Made by a program: the position numbers and the translations under genes
The notes under the pieces: generated by a model
What the model was told of the DNA's origin: nothing
Database searches by the model: none
The model's input: only the letters and a program-made list of their open reading frames with translations
Source of the DNA: Acorus gramineus
Taxonomy: Eukaryota > Streptophyta > Magnoliopsida > Acorales > Acoraceae
Length of the DNA: 64,000 bases
Assembly: GCA_030737835.1 (NCBI GenBank)
Contig: CM060849.1
Coordinates: forward strand, 7,873,245 to 7,937,244
Direction: 5' to 3'
Shown here: positions 30,151-42,299 of the stretch, in pieces
How the letters are laid out: every line of letters begins with the position of its first letter
How positions within the stretch are numbered: the stretch's first letter is position 1

Positions 30151-30439
30151 ACTGTGAGCATGCACCCCCAATCTGAGTGACCAAGTAAGACTTAATTGGA
30201 TGTGCGACCTTCATTCGGGCGGGGGCGCTCCTAAAAAAATAGAGGGGGTGGAGACCCCGCACATCTCCGGGGGGGGCTTCCTATAGCCTTTGCTTAGGTG
30301 ACATGGAATGCTATTGACGCAAGTTTAGTAATGCAATGGAAATAGAGATAGAATTCAACAATAATATTTCTATAACTGCATTACATTTCAGGGGCTAGAT
30401 ATAACTCTCCCTTCCAATTCCTACAAATGATAGACACTG

Positions 30440-31087
30440 TTTGGACCCAGTTGGGTGACATGGAAAGGACCATCTCAGTTCAGGCCAAGCTTACCATCCT
30501 TGGGGTCGCAAACTTCGAGGAAGACCTCTCTTAGCACCAGGTCTCCACAATGGAAGCTCTATCTTGAAACTCTCTGGTTGTATGACCTGGCTATCTGATT
30601 CTAGTAGTGGTTGTGCGGATCACAATTGCATCCCACCTTTCATAGCGGAACTCTAGGTCATGTATGAGGACCTCATTGATTGTAGCTTTCTAAACTGAAG
30701 GTGAAGATCTGCAGCACAAGCGGTATGACTGCTTCAATCACAAAAACCAAGGAAAATGGTGTCTCCCCAGTCGGCCTCTTGGAGGTAGTCCTGTAATCCC
30801 ACAATACTGAGGGAATTTGCTTGACCCACTTGACTTTGGCCGGTTCCACTCTTCTTGAGTTCGTTGAGGATCGTGTGGTTCGTGATCTCTGCTTGTCTGT
30901 TGTCCTGTGGGTACCGCGGCGTGCAGAAATGATGCTTAATGCCCAGCTCCTGGCAGAACTCCTTGATTTGGTAGCTGTCGAACTGTTTCCCATTGTCGGA
31001 GATGATAGCTTGCGGGACCTTAAAGCAGCACACTATCTCTCTCCACAAGAAGGCCTTTACCTCAATGTCCCAAATCCTTGCCAGCGG
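30440..31087 (-). pseudogene. Integrase core and C-terminus of the minus-strand Tat-type element
   Basis: The minus strand encodes VPQAIISDNGKQFDS (second catalytic D), CQELGIKHHFCTPRYPQDNR, QAEITNHTILNELKK (catalytic E), then PTGETPFSLVF.IEAVIP and, further left, words like a WEGPY-type end. The stretch begins at 31087, where a solo LTR splits it from the N-terminal part at 33575-33900. Confidence 0.8.
31083..31087. repeat. Target-site duplication AGCGG, left copy
   Basis: AGCGG precedes the insert and recurs at 33570-33574. Both lie within the same integrase codons (EAIPL region). Confidence 0.88.
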
Positions 31088-33569
31088 TGTAATGCCCCCG
31101 AATCTATGACTCCATTTTGAACCATGAAATCCGGTTGTGTTAACTTAAATCATCAAATCTCATAGTACTAATATTCATTTTATCCAGAGAACAAAAAAAA
31201 ACATCACCATATATATAAATCAATTACCAAGAATAAAATTTCAACACAAGTTCTCAATTACTTTATATACATCAAAAACAATTGAATCTAAATATCACCA
31301 TACTATCATACATTTGGGTCCTCTACATGCCAAAGAAATAACTGACACCTTCTATGCAAAGTCTAGCCTCCTAGAAAATATGATTTCATCCATAGCTACA
31401 TGAGATCACCACTCTAAGCCCTTAATCTGAAAAGGGAGAAATAATGAGGGGTGAGCAGCCACACGCTCAGTGAATGGACCATCATTATCCCGTTAGTATA
31501 GTTATATTCAAAATATCATAATCATAGTATGCCCACTCAGGCATGCAATATATCAAAAGAGTAAATATACAACAAGGCTACCAAGACATGCAATAATACA
31601 TATATGACATCTTATCCAACATGATGCATGCAACACCACGAACACGCATGTCCGCCTTCGCAGCACCTAGCTCGTGGGGCCTTTCACAGGCATGGCCACA
31701 TAGACATAGCCACAAAGACTTAGGTCCTACGTTCTCAGACCTAGCCGCGTAGACGTACGCCCACCTAGACGTTGGCCACCAAGACCGAGCCACCTAGACG
31801 AAATGTATGCATTTAAGGATCTATCATGTCTTCAAATCCACAAAAGAATAGAGCATGCACAATCTTACATACAAACCACGTAATGATTAATATATCAACA
31901 AAAGAATGCTCACATTTTTATATTGAAATTAACATTTGTATTTCATAAAATAAGACGGTTCTAGCATGAATACATAGTATATTCCTTTTGAAATCTACAT
32001 ATGAGACTCAAGTCCACTCACCTCCGGTCCACGCAATACAAACCAATGCACGTGTATGAACGCTACACACTCACACATGGATAACTTAGCATAACAATTA
32101 TGCAATACTAAATCAGAACCCATTCAATCATGATTCAAACAATTGCCAACAAATTTACAAAAAAAAAAAAATTAGGCCCAATAATTCCAAATGCCCATAC
32201 CTAATAGACCTACAATCCGCCACTCACCTCAAAGGCCTAACAAAATCTCAACTCCAAATAAATATTAAAATATTCATATACTCACAATGATCATCTGATA
32301 ATCAGTATCCATTTATTTTATAAGGCACACATAATAGATCAATATTCGAATAAATACTTAGACAAATCTAATACGGCTCAACTACAACTCCAATGATCGA
32401 AATAACTCAATTCAATCAATTTACATCCAAATAACAATAATATCCAATTAATATTCATTGATCCCACTAAACCAAATTAATTGATTTAAGATCCAATTTG
32501 AATCAGTAAGATAAATAAAATCATCAAAACCCTCAAATCAAATTATACTCATTAAATATCCAATTGGGATCCCTTTAATCTCTAAAATTCATCAAACTTG
32601 GTCATGAAGCTAAATATTTGAATTCTAAGAAACTGCATATAAATCTTTGAAAAATCATAACATTTTACTTGTAACTCCGAATTGAACGATTCATAATTCT
32701 TTGGAAAGATAATTTCGAAACCTATTTCTATTTGGGAAATACAGTTTTCCCAAAAACGACTCTATCCTGGTCAAAAATATGATTTAATGTGCAGGTATAC
32801 CTTTCACCCGAAAATAACCCTTTAATCATCCAAACCAATACAATCTAATTAGATCTTAAGAAACCCTTTAAGATCTATTTAAATCTAATCAAATAATCAT
32901 CTAATAAAAATTAAACACTAATCCATCGACCTTCTTCCCCAAACAAGCAGTTGATATAATCATCTCCTAACCAAAAATAAATTGAAACATTAAACAACAA
33001 AAACAATGGAGAATGATATCTCACTTTAGATTGGTCACCACACCCACCATCATCGTCTCTTGTAGCATTCGATGAGATAGGGTTAGGTCATCACCACCCT
33101 TATGAAAATTGGATGCAAACCCTAACCCAAACGTGCTATTTAAAGGGGTTTTACCAAAATTACAGAACGACCCCTTACGTATTCTGGGTTTACACTTAGG
33201 TTCCTATCTGATTTACAGACAGATCCATTTCTGATTTACAAACAGGTCCCTGAAGGCTATTAAAAGATTTTATGGATTCGCAACTAGATCCGTGGGCCTA
33301 ATAACTTAACGCAAAATCCTAAAAACCTAATTTCCTGAACTCCGAATCTTACCAAATTTGAATCAAAGTATCTTGATACTATAAAGATCTCTAAAAAAAT
33401 ATAAAATAAATATTTCAACATCAATTTATAATTATTATAATTATAAATCAGATTGGACTCATTTGGGTCCACCACTAAAACTAAAAAAAAAAAGAACTTA
33501 ATTTGAATTAAAATTTTCATTATATATTTAAAATAAATATATAATGCTGAAAAATATAGAGACGTTATA
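31088..33569 (-). repeat. Solo LTR, minus strand, diverged Tekay-like subfamily (2.5 kb)
   Basis: On the minus strand the segment ends GGGGGCATTACA at 31088 and starts near 33569 with TATAACGTCTC, a worn form of the TGTTATA start. It is AT-rich and lacks the GC island. It keeps the family hairpin with a longer loop (TGAGC..GCTCA at 31452-31469) and a GGTGAGTGG donor-like word near 32020. The AGCGG duplication on both sides shows an insertion into the integrase region. Confidence 0.8.
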
Positions 33570-34355
33570 AGCGGTATCGCCTCGACCCAATTAGTGAAGT
33601 AGTCTATGACAATCAGAAGGAAACGCCTCTACGCTAGGGTGGTCGGCATGGGTTTGACTATGTCGAGCCCTCACTGAGCAAACGACCATGGACTTATGAT
33701 GGAATTGAGGTATCCCGCGGGCTGGTGGATGAGAGGAGAAAACCTCTAGAATTTCTCGCACTTTTTTATGAGGTCTTTGGAGTCCCCCTCAATGGTGGTC
33801 CAGAAGTAGCCCGCTCTTAGGATCCGTCGAGCTAAAGCTCTAGCTTCGCCATGACCCCGACATGCACCGGAGTGCAAATCGTGTAATACCTCATGAGCCT
33901 TAGCTGGTCCTACGCAGCGAATGTAAGGCCCATTGTGACTCCTTTTGTATAGGTAGTCCTGGGATGAGACCCAGAAGCGCGCCGCCCTTGTGAATCGTTG
34001 TACACATTGAGCCTCCAGACTGATAGATCGACGGTGAACTCTAGGCCTGCGATGAGGGCCTCGTATTCCGCTTCATTGTTGGAGAACTAACGACATGCTC
34101 AAATAAGCGGCCGTCACTATTTATCAGCACCAGTCCAGCGCCCAACCCCTTCTGGTTTGAAGCCCTGTCGATGTGGAGTGTTTAAGTGACCCCCTCGGTC
34201 TCATCTGACAAGGTCAGCCAAGATATCGGCGAGTACGTGTCCCTTTATCGCACCCCTCAGGATGTAGTCGAGGTCGAAAGACGAGAGCTCCACCAACTAC
34301 TTAAGCAAGCATCCGCGATATCTGCCTTTCAGAATATGGCCTTCAAGGGGACATC
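33570..34355 (-). pseudogene. RNase H end and integrase N-terminus of the minus-strand Tat-type element
   Basis: Reading right to left, the region holds VELSSFDLDY and IKGHVLADILADL (the link before the second RNase H), a decayed RNase H stretch, then HDLHSGACRGHGEARALARR and GYFWTTIEGD (zinc-binding domain of integrase) and LLIVIDYFTNWVEAIPL (first catalytic D region). The word order is that of the Tat lineage, as in element B. The region is much more decayed than in B. Confidence 0.75.
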
Positions 34356-37300
34356 AGTTATATATGTGTCACTTTTAACCTTCTGATCACCATTGGGACA
34401 TTCTGGCAGTTTTTCAGTTTTTTTTCATTTTTCGATCGGAACCGCTAAAATTTCGGGCTTTTAGCTATCACCCTGAGGTTGAGGGCTCCGATTGAAAATC
34501 TAACTGCATATTATGTGTCCTGGTGCCATTCCAAGCCACTCACGAAAATTTCATCGAATTCTGGTACGTTTCAGAATTTCACAGTTCCGCGGCGTATCCG
34601 GGTTTTGACCGAGCGAGAAGTCATTGGGAAAGTTGACTTGGTCAAAGTGGGCCCATGACTTGGTCAACCCCTTTTGTTTTTTTGTGTGGTTGGGTTGACC
34701 CAAGTCAAAGCTCACTTAAGCTCACCTAATCCTCTTTTAAACCTAATTAAACCTAGTTAACCCTAATCTAAGTGTGGGGTTATATTTAAGTGAGCTAAAA
34801 TATCTCCCCCACTATTCATCATCTTCCCCAATTGATTTTCTCTCTCCCCCTCTCTCTTTTTCTTTGTTTTGAGCTAGTTAGAGTGCTTGAAACCAAGAAC
34901 ACAAAGAAGAGAAAGGTTAGATCTTGTCCCGATCTATCCACGGGTGGTCTCGGATTCGAGTTCCCTCGTGTTTGGCCCCTTCTCACACCCTCTTTTCTCC
35001 TCTGATTTCAGCCCCTTTGAAGGTTGAAAGAGATCTTGGTGGTGGAGGTCTTTGGGGAGGTGTTTCGGTGCACGAAGAGCTCCCGGTCCCCTTCCCTTCC
35101 TTTCCTCTCCTAGGGTAAGCTTTCTTCCTTCCTTTTCTTGCTTAGATGCATGTTAGGAGGGTGGTTTTGGGTGTGTGGTGGCTGTTGGTGGCTGTTGGTG
35201 GTGGTTGGTGGTGGTTAGTGGCCATTGGTGGCCGGTGAGGGGTGGTAGGGTGGCTCGGGCAGGATGGCAGGCTGTCCCGGGTAGACTGGCAGGCAGACAG
35301 GCAGCACAGGCAGGCGCAGGGCTGGGCACTGTCGGGCTTGCAGGCAGAGCAGCGCGGGCGTGCGCGCGGGCGTGCGCACGGGCGTGCACGCGGGTGGAGC
35401 AGGAGCGTGCGGGTGCTGCGTGCTGGGCGCCGTGCGAAGGCGTGCGCGCGGAGCGCTGCGCAGAGGCGCAGGGCGTGCTGCGCGCATGGAGCCGCGTGCG
35501 GGTGCTGCGCGTAGGGCACCATGCGGGGGCGTGCACGCGGGGCGCTGCGCAGGGGCGCAGGCGTGCTGTGCGCACCCGGCGGGGCGAGCTGGTGGTGCGC
35601 GCGGGGTGCGGTGCTGGGGCGCTAGGCATGCGGGTGTGCGCGCGAGTGCTGCGCTGGGGCGCAGTGAGCGCGCGGTGCACCCAGGGGGTCTCGGCAGGGT
35701 GTCCGGGCGTGCGGGCTGGGCTCGGCAGGGCGTCTGGGCGCGCGGGCCGGGGCTCGGCTGTGCGCCCGAGGCGGGTGGCCGTGCGTGCGGCTGCCCGGGG
35801 GTTCGGGATTGAGTCGGGGTGCTCGGGCTCGCGTGCGTACGGGCCGTATGTACGTTTGCCCGAGTGTTGTGTATTTTTAGAGTATTTTTGGTGTATTTGT
35901 GTATTTTACTCACCGAATTGATTACCCTATTTTGCAGATCTTGACGGACGGTCGCGCGACGACCCGACTATCGGTGAGTGGGACAATCCAACCCAGTAGG
36001 GAGGCGTTATATGCACTTGGGCGTGTACCGTCCTCCCCTGGGGCACCATGGATTTATATTAACTTGTTGTAATGTGTAATCCATGCAAGCATGATAAAAA
36101 TGTAGTATGCATGCTACCCTAGACTTTGTATGTTAGGGACTTGCACCCTTAGGATATGTGTAAGAGCCATGCATCCTGTCACCCTGTTCTCATGCTAGGA
36201 AGCCTCGGCCTATGCATGCGTCCTACTAGTTTAATTTATTAAAATTAAATGCTAGCATATGATTATTAGCATGCCTTAGATAATATTATAGGGAGGGGCC
36301 TTGCGAGGTCAACATTGAGACCCGGGCTAGGGTGCTCCGTGTTCCTTGTTTGGTTGTCGGGATGTCCTATATCGAGACCTCATGCTGCCCTCCCAAGGTT
36401 TCTTTTCCCAATAATATTATAACCTTGTTATTATTATTATACATGTTCCCCGCATCTTGGTTATGCGCCCTGGAGGAATTCTGAAGAATTCATGACATTA
36501 GAGTTGTTGAGATGTGTTGTCAGCGGATCCGAGTGGATCATATGCGTATGGATAGGCTGTTCTGTTCCCTTCGTTGGATCCGTGTAGAGACTGCCCCGGT
36601 GTTAGAAAGGCTGTCCCGTGGAGGGCTCCCATCAGTAGGCACCTCCTGATTTGGGACGGACTGTGCTGAATGTGGGAGTGGCCAAGCGGCCTACGGAGTG
36701 GAGGAGAGACTATCGGTGGACCAAGGGTGACCAACAGCCTAGTCAGTCCCAATATCCTATGTCACCATATTGAGGGGTGAGGGTGAGGGTGTGGTGGGTC
36801 GGCCATGTAGCGACCCACTGGATTTGTGTATGGATGATTATCAGCCTTGTAAGTCCCAATATCCTATGTCACCTATTGAGGGGTGAGGGTGAGGGTGTAG
36901 TGGGTTGGCGATAGCGACCCACTGGATTTGTGTAGTTAGTCCCAATATCCTATGTCACCATATTGAGGGGTGAGGGTGAGGGTGTAGTGGGTCGGCGATA
37001 TAGCGACCCACTGGATTGTTTGGTTCCAGCCACTTTGAGGCTTGAATAATGAGATAGTGGTTAATAAAATCTGGTGGTTAATATAAATTGTGATGCATGG
37101 GTTGTGCTGTTCACTGAGCGTGTGGCTCACCCCTCGCATAATATTTTTTCTCCAGTGTCATCTGAGTCGGATCTGGAGGAGGAGCTCCCCGAGGGACTTC
37201 ATCAGTAGCGGAGTAGCGCCACGTCCCGCGAGTATCAGAGGCTATCAGCATCCCTTGTGATTGTATGTATTATATTCCGTGCTTGGGCACGCGTTTGTAT

Positions 37301-37550
37301 TATATTTGGATGTCTTTGTATATATTGGCTCTCACAGGACAGTTGATTATGTATCGAGTCTGTAATATGTCTTTGAATTACAGATTCAGTCTTTTTAGCT
37401 TCCGCTATTTGTGTATATATCATGTCAGCCTCTTTGTTGTCTGTGTTGTCATTTTTATCTGTTGTGTGAGTATGTTATTGAACTCCTGTTTAGACTGATA
37501 TCATATATACACTTGCCGCGTCCCGGGGACGGCCGCCCTGGGGCGTGACA
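34356..37550 (+). repeat. Solo LTR, Tekay-type (3195 bp)
   Basis: It starts GTTATATATGTGTCAC with the first base worn and ends GGGGCGTGACA at 37550. The minus-strand Tat-type frame continues on both sides (VPLKA-like words left, TINMVTD right), so the LTR sits inside that element. The flanking 5-mers ACATC (34351-34355) and TCATC (37552-37556) form an imperfect duplication. Inside are a TATATTTA word (34781-34788), donor-like GGGTAAGC (about 35113), a GC island (35330-35840), TTGCAG...GGTGAGTGG (35934-35981), G-rich repeats (36765-36990) and the hairpin (37115-37129). Confidence 0.85.
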
Positions 37551-37551
37551 A

Positions 37552-37577
37552 TCATCAGTCACCATGTTGATGGTGTG
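37552..37577 (-). pseudogene. Short remnant of the minus-strand Tat-type element
   Basis: Twenty-six bases encode TINMVTD on the minus strand, which fits just upstream of the VPLKA-like word at 34355 in a Ty3 RNase H. It is the last visible piece; an LTR fragment follows. Confidence 0.45.
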
Positions 37578-38118
37578 TGTCACACCCCAGAGCGGCCGTC
37601 CTCGAGACGTGGTAATATATATAATATCAGTAATCAAAACAAGAGGTCAATAATGACACCATATATATATAACATACAAGGCTGGCAAAACAATGATAGC
37701 TGATAGCTAAACCAAAAATGCGGAAGCATAAAAATACCAATAAGTCTGTAAACCAAAACATTATTACAGACTTGAATATACAATCACTATCATGTGAGAG
37801 CCAAGTCTAGTCCAAAAAAAATACAACCAGTGCAACACGCATGATTTACCAATACATATGACACTAAGACTGCTGACAGCCTCGCACTCACTAACCGCCA
37901 GACGGGACGCCTCACGCACGCAAGACCACGCCACAGGAAAGCTCCACACCCAACACCACTCTTGTGGAAGAAACAGTACGCGAGGGGTGAGCTGCAAGCT
38001 GTGTGAGCGGCACGAAGCCAAGCACCAACACAACAATTTAATGTTAAGGCAATTTCCTTTCAAGGAAGACATGGGTGGAAACCCAATGGATAACAAGGTC
38101 ACACGGCGGCGCGACCAT
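37578..38118 (-). repeat. LTR 3'-end fragment, minus strand, outer-type subfamily
   Basis: On the minus strand the fragment ends GACGGCCGCTCTGGGGTGTGACA at 37578 and matches the tail of the outer LTR at 23190-23540 and 26899-27051, including ATCCATTGGGTTTCCACCC. It stops at 38118 against another LTR, without a target duplication. Confidence 0.75.
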
Positions 38119-40301
38119 TGTCATGCCCCAGGGCGGCCGTCCCCGAGGCGCGGCAATGGTATATATGATATCAGCAGTCTATACAGGAGGTCAATAACAT
38201 ACTCTAAACAACATCAATAAAACGACAACACAGACAACAATGAGGTTGACATAATATATACACAAATAGCGGAAGCTAAAAGACTGAGTCTGTAATTCAA
38301 AAGACATATTACAGACCCGATACATAATCAACTGTCATGTGAGAGCCAATATATACAATGACATCCAAATGTAATACAAACGTGTGTCTACGCACGGAAT
38401 ACAATACATACAATGAAAAAGGGGGATGCTGATGGCCTCTCACTCACAGAACGTGACGCTGCTCCGCTACTGCTGATGTGCCTCGGGGAGCTCCTCCTTC
38501 AGATCCGACTCAGATATAATTGGAGAAAAATATATGCGAGGGGTGAGCCACACGCTCAGTGAATAGCACAACCCATGCATCACAATTCATATTAATATTA
38601 GCTAATATGCAACTATGGTGCCCCAGGGGAGGGCGATGCACGCCTACGTGCATCGAACGCCTCCCTACTGGGTTGGATTGTCCCACTCACCAATACCCGG
38701 GTCGTCGCGTGACCGCCCGTCAAGATCTGCAAGACATGGGAAATCAAAATGGTGAGTAAAAATACACAAATACACAAGAAATACGCTAGAAATACCCAAC
38801 ACTCGGACAAGCATGCATACGGGCCCGTACGCATGTGAGACCGAGTGCCCCGACACACTCCCGCACCCATGGCAGCCATGCGCACGGCCACCCGCACGCG
38901 TACGCACGGGTGCGCACGCACGCACGCATGCCCGTGCCCCGGGCGCACTATCGCGCCCCAGCCCGCGCGCGCCCCGCGCGCGCCCTGCGCGCACCTCCGC
39001 CGCTCTGCCGCGCCCCGCGCACGCCTCGCGCACGGCTCCTCGCCCCGCGCCTCCTCCGCGCGCGCCCCAGCACCCAAGCGCTCCGCTCAGCATCTCCGCC
39101 AGCACCTCCGCGCGCACCTCGCGCGTCCAGCACCTCCGGCAGCACCTCCGCGCGCACCTCGCGCGTCCAGCACCTCGGCCAGCACCTCCGCGCGCGCCCA
39201 GACCAGCGCCCAAACCAGCTCGCCATCAGCCCCTCGCGCACAGCACCTCCCGAGCAGCTCGCACGCCTCGCACCGCCGCGACCAGCTCCCCCGAGAGCAC
39301 GCCCGCGCGCACGCTCGCGCGTACGCACGCGCGCACGCCCAGCCGGCTCCTGCTCGTTGCCTGTGCAGCCTGAGGCCCCCAGCCCATCCAGCGCGCCCAG
39401 CACGACCAGCCCCACGCACCAGACCCGCGCACACTCCGCGCACACGCCGCGCGCACGCACACTTGCGCACGCACGCGCGCATGCCCGCGCGCGCCCGGCC
39501 TGCGCGCTGCCTGGCCGCTGCCGCTGCTCCCTGCTGCCCGGGACAGTCCCCCAGCCTGCCGAGCGCCTCCAACCACCCCTCCCACTGCCCCGACCACTTC
39601 CAACCACCTCCGACCACCCTCCGACGACCCCCACCGCCACCAACCACCTCCCAACCACAAAACCCTCCCCTAGCAATCATCTAGACAAGAAATGAGAGGG
39701 AAAAGAGGCTTACCGAGGGGGGGAGGAGGTGTCCGGTGGATCTCCACGCGCCAAAACCCTTCCCACAAGCCTTCTCACGCCCCGATCTATCACGGCCCTC
39801 GATTTGGCTCGAAACAGAGGAGAGAGAGGGGAGGTCGGGGAGGCTAGGATCCTCGGAATTTGGATTTGAAGACACCGGAGCGTAGATCGGGACCCGATCT
39901 ACACTTCCCGTGCTTTGGGTTTTTGATTTTGAGGGGTGTAGGGGGCTCGAACGGAAGAAAATCGGAGGAGAGGAGAGAGAGAGAGCTAGTCGGGAAGATG
40001 ATGAATAGTGACGAGATATTTTTGATTCCTTTTAAGTAGAGCGCGACTTAAAAACCCGGATACGCCCCGGAACTGGGAAATTTTTGCAAACGACGCCAGA
40101 ATTCGATGAAATTTTTGTGAGAGGTCTAAAATGGCACCAGGACACCAAATATGCAGTCAGATTTCCAATCGGAGTCCTCTAGATCAGACGATAGCTAACA
40201 GTCTGAAAATAAGCGGTTCCGATCGAAAACCCTAAAAATTTTTAAAACTGCCAGGACGCTCCAACGGTTACCAGCAGGTTAAAAGTGACACAAGTATAAC
40301 A
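38119..40301 (-). repeat. Tekay-type LTR, minus strand, with an internal deletion (2183 bp)
   Basis: Both termini are present (TGTTATACTTGTGTCAC start at 40301, GGGGCATGACA end at 38119). About 1 kb is missing between the CCTCCCCTGGGGCACC word (near 38620) and the GATGCATGGG word (near 38570), including the G-rich repeats. The junction carries TTAATAT-like microhomology. It keeps the GC island (38830-39560), the splice-like words near 38690-38735 and the hairpin (38544-38558). The flanks ACCAT and TGATG do not match, so this is not a simple insertion. Confidence 0.8.
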
Positions 40302-42251
40302 TGATGGGAGCCCCTTCACGGGACAGCCTTTCTAACGCTGAGGCAGTCTCTACACGGATCCAACGAAGGGAACAGAACAGCCTATCCATACGCATATGAT
40401 CCACTCGGATCCGCCGACCACACGTCTCAACAACTCTAATGTCATGAATTCTTCAGAATTCCTCCAGGGCGCATAACCAAGATGCGGGGAACATGCATAA
40501 TAGTAATAACAAGGTTATAATATTATTGGGAAAAGAAACCTTGGGAGGGCAGCATGAGGTCCCGATATAGGACATCCCGACAACCAAACAAGGAACACGG
40601 AGTACCCTAGCCCGGGTCTCAATGTTGACCTCGCAAGGCCCCTCCCTATAATATTATCTAAGACATGCTAATAATCATATTCTAGCATTTAATTTAATAA
40701 ATTAAACTAGTAGGACGCATGCATAGGCCGAGGCTTTCTATCATGAGAACAGGGTGACAGGATGCATGGCTCTTACACATATCCTAGGGGTGCAAGTCCC
40801 TAACATACAAAGTCTAGGGTAGCATGCATACTACATTTTTATCATGCTTGCATGGATTACATGTTAACAAGTTAATATCAACTGCGGTGCCCCAGGGGAG
40901 GACGGTATACGCCCAAGTGCATATAGCGCCTCCCTACTGGGTTGGATTGTACCACTCACCAAAAACCGGGTTGTCGCGTGACCGTCCGTCAAGATCTGCA
41001 AGACAGGGTAATTAACTTGGTGAGTAAAATACACAAATATACCAAAAATACACTAAAAATACCCAACACTCGGGCAAACGTACATACGGCCTGTACGCAC
41101 GCGAGCCCGAGCACCCCAACTCAATCCCGAACCCCTGGGAAGCCGCACGCACGGCCACCCGCACACACCTGCTCCACCCACGCACACGCCTTCGCACGGC
41201 GCCCAGCACGCAGCACCCGCACGCTCCTGCTCCACCCACGTGCACGCCCGTGCGCACGCCCGCGCTGCTCTGCCTGCAAGCCCGACAGTGCCCAGCCCTG
41301 CGCCTGCCTGTGCTGCCTGTCTGCCTGCCAGTCTACCCGGGACAGCCTGCCATCCTGCCCGAGCCACCCTACCACCCCCCACCGGCCACCAATGGCCACC
41401 AACCGCCGCCGACGGCCACCCACCGCCACCAACAGCCACTCATACCCAAAACCACCCTCCTAACAAGCATCTAAGCAAGAAAAGGAAGGAAAGAGAGCTT
41501 ACCCAAGGAAGGAAGGGAAGGAAGGGAAGTTCGGTTGCTCTCCGCGCACCGAAACACCTCCTCCAAGGCCACCACCACCGAGCTCTTCCTCAGCCCTCGA
41601 AATGGCTGAAATCAGAGGAGAAAAGAGGGCGTGAGAAGGGGCTAAACACGTGGGAACTCGAATCCGAGACCACCGGTGGATAGATCGGGAGCTCACCTTA
41701 TCTTTCTCTTCTTTGGGTTTTTAGATCCAAGCCCTCTAGCTAGGGTAAAAGGTGGAAAAAGAGAGAGGGAGAGAGAAAATCAAATGGGGAAGATGATGAA
41801 TAGTGGAGGAGATATTTTAGATTCACTTATATATAATCCCCACACTTAGATTAGGTTAACTAGGATTAATTAGGGTTAAGAGAGGATTTAAGTGAGCTTT
41901 GACTTGGGTCAACTCAACCACACAAAAAAACAAAAGGGGTTGACCAAGTCATGGGCCCACTTTGACCGAGTCAACTCTCCCAATGACTTCTCGCTCGGTC
42001 AAAACCCGGATACGCTTCGGAACTGCGAAATTCTGAAACGTTACCGGAATTCGATGAAATTTTCGTGAGTGGCTTGAAATGGCACCAGGACACATAATAT
42101 GCAGTTAGATTTTTAATCGGAGTCCTCAAACTCAGGATGATAGCTAACAGTCCAAAATTTTAGCGGTTCCGATCGAAAAACGAAAAAAACTCAAAAACTG
42201 CCAGAATGCTTCAATGGTTACCAGAAGGCTAAAAGTGACACATATATAACA
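40302..42251 (-). repeat. Element D 3' LTR, truncated, minus strand
   Basis: The LTR starts TGTTATATATGTGTCAC at 42251, next to the polypurine tract and coding end of element D. It runs leftward through promoter, leader, a short GC island (about 41090-41330), splice-like words (about 40975-41010) and ends abruptly in the middle, at a GGGAGCCCC word at 40302. The corresponding point in the right-hand LTR is 51845. Confidence 0.85.
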
Positions 42252-42264
42252 TTCTCCCACCCTT
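42252..42264 (-). other. Element D polypurine tract (minus strand)
   Basis: AAGGGTGGGAGAA on the minus strand lies directly before the LTR start at 42251. Confidence 0.75.
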
Positions 42265-42299
42265 AAAAAATTTTGTCCTCAAAATAAACATAAGAACAT

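Larger units (their letters stand above)
29328..31087 (-). mobile_element. Worn minus-strand Tat-type Ty3/Gypsy element, 3' piece
   Basis: This is the integrase end plus 3' tail of an element read right to left. Its other pieces are 33570-34355 and 37552-37577. The tail holds a 75-bp tandem repeat (about 29690-30150) and purine/pyrimidine-rich words near 30230-30280. From 29328 to 29690 I see only AT-rich sequence without a recognisable feature. The outer ends are not defined, and the copy is heavily broken and old. Confidence 0.7.

Noticed and set aside
30821-31120. Plus-strand open frame in the minus-strand integrase region
   Set aside because: It is the shadow of the integrase sequence, whose catalytic words read on the minus strand.
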